From assembly GCF_907164905.1 (NCBI RefSeq), contig NZ_CAJRAF010000002.1, positions 3,472,001-3,536,000 on the forward strand: DNA of 64,000 bases, read 5' to 3'. The stretch's first letter is position 1; every line of letters begins with the position of its first letter. A program made the position numbers and the translations under genes. This DNA comes from Dyadobacter sp. CECT 9275. Lineage in GTDB: Bacteria > Bacteroidota > Bacteroidia > Cytophagales > Spirosomataceae. Of this stretch, positions 63,280-64,000 are shown piece by piece. The notes beneath the pieces are model-generated. The model worked only from the letters and a program-made list of their open reading frames with translations. It did no database searches and was not told where the DNA came from.

Positions 63280-64000
63280 TTATTCAAAACGCCAGTTGAG
63301 GATATATCTTAAACCCCGGCTAAACCCTTGGATATAGGAATTTCCATGATCGTCATTCAGATGTTCGGTTTTGAATTTCAGGTGATTCTGGTCATGGGAT
63401 TGATAGAGGTACTTTCGGAAAATCGAAAAGTCTGCCTGCATATCTGCGGCCACATCCTCCATAAATCCATACGCCACATCAGAAGAAGCCAGGTAAAGTC
63501 TCTTTTTGTCCAGATTTTGCCGTAAAAGGGTATCCGTTTCGGAATACATATTTTTAAGACTGGGATCTGTGGCAAGGTAACCATCAAACATGGATGGGTT
63601 GGTTAAAAGTGTATGAACGACAAAAATACCTCCATGAGAATGCCCGGCAATATATCTTACCCCGCTTGTTTTAAAATTTTTCTCTATAAAAGGAAAAACT
63701 TCCGTTGACAGAAAGTCCGTAAAGTTTTTTGATTCACCTCCCATTTTTGCAGGCAGATAATCCCGTTTCCTTGCCTGAGGGTTTGGATTACTGATTCCCA
63801 CAATAAGCACTTTCGGTATTTTAGTTGTAATGTAAAAATACGAAATGATGCTTTGAGCCAAGGCAAATCGGTATTCAGCATCCAACACGTAAATTACCGG
63901 AAGGTTACCTGTCAAGGTATCATATCCGGGAGGTTTATTGATGTAGATTTCTCTCTCTTCCTGCAAAATCTTTGAATGCAGGGTTAATATTTCTCCTGTT
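63280..64000 (-). CDS. Esterase of the Fes/EstD-like alpha/beta hydrolase family, partial
   Basis: The visible 239 codons contain most of the hydrolase domain and the frame stays open to the window edge (upstream codons read TGEILTLHSKILQEER), so the N-terminus is missing. The domain starts with IYINKPPGYDTLTGNLPVIY, has the nucleophile elbow AGHSHGGIF, and a histidine in DDHGNSYI near the end. Such proteins (YbbA/IroE-like) hydrolyse esters including siderophore or peptide esters; which one cannot be told. No signal is visible in this fragment. Confidence 0.8.
   Translation of the reverse strand, partial: TGEILTLHSKILQEEREIYINKPPGYDTLTGNLPVIYVLDAEYRFALAQSIISYFYITTKIPKVLIVGISNPNPQARKRDYLPAKMGGESKNFTDFLSTEVFPFIEKNFKTSGVRYIAGHSHGGIFVVHTLLTNPSMFDGYLATDPSLKNMYSETDTLLRQNLDKKRLYLASSDVAYGFMEDVAADMQADFSIFRKYLYQSHDQNHLKFKTEHLNDDHGNSYIQGFSRGLRYILNWRFE

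Overview
The window looks like a chromosome segment of a Bacteroidota member, most likely a Cytophagales bacterium of the Dyadobacter/Spirosomataceae type. The evidence is a lone GT3-type glycogen synthase, SusC-like TonB receptor architecture, paired helix-hairpin-helix and beta-barrel proteins, TAnnTTTG promoter-like boxes and weak Shine-Dalgarno sequences. The genus is an impression from protein resemblance, not a computed placement.

Positions 1-47,316 are ordinary core chromosome. The order is the end of the complex I operon (nuoL-nuoM-nuoN); a membrane NDP-sugar dehydratase; a secreted esterase with a short-chain dehydrogenase; an alpha/beta hydrolase; a CBS protein with NAD kinase; dipeptide epimerase with a PLP enzyme; tatC; pdhA; recF; manC; a TonB receptor; upp; an outer-membrane protein; nadC; a helix-hairpin-helix barrel protein; recQ; a RidA-family gene; asd; an isolated nuoD behind a family-10-like glycosidase lipoprotein; glycogen synthase; prmA; a 1,558-residue envelope protein; plsY; an M20 dipeptidase; a TPR-like protein; hpt; a muramidase; and an MBL/beta-CASP nuclease.

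Positions 47,393-56,100 are an accessory island at tRNA-Leu(CAG). A large serine recombinase gene reads antisense through the tRNA. A 105-bp direct repeat (47,473-47,577 and 54,988-55,092) bounds about 7.5 kb holding the recombinase, a small partner, ArdA antirestriction protein, a strongly folded non-coding region upstream of ardA, a zeta-type toxin pair, a gene broken by an IS21-family element, and a tRNA-like inverted repeat. The outer repeat copy is itself the 3' end of a recombinase gene, which suggests successive insertions. Just beyond it lie two small genes, one DUF6934-like.

Positions 56,155-62,123 form a polysaccharide locus. It has a glycosidase-like lipoprotein, a processive GT2 synthase fused to a degenerate periplasmic hydrolase-like domain, and a convergent tandem GH26-like protein whose first half has lost its nucleophile. 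I consider this the best candidate for an undescribed exopolysaccharide system. The window ends with two small lipoproteins and a partial esterase.
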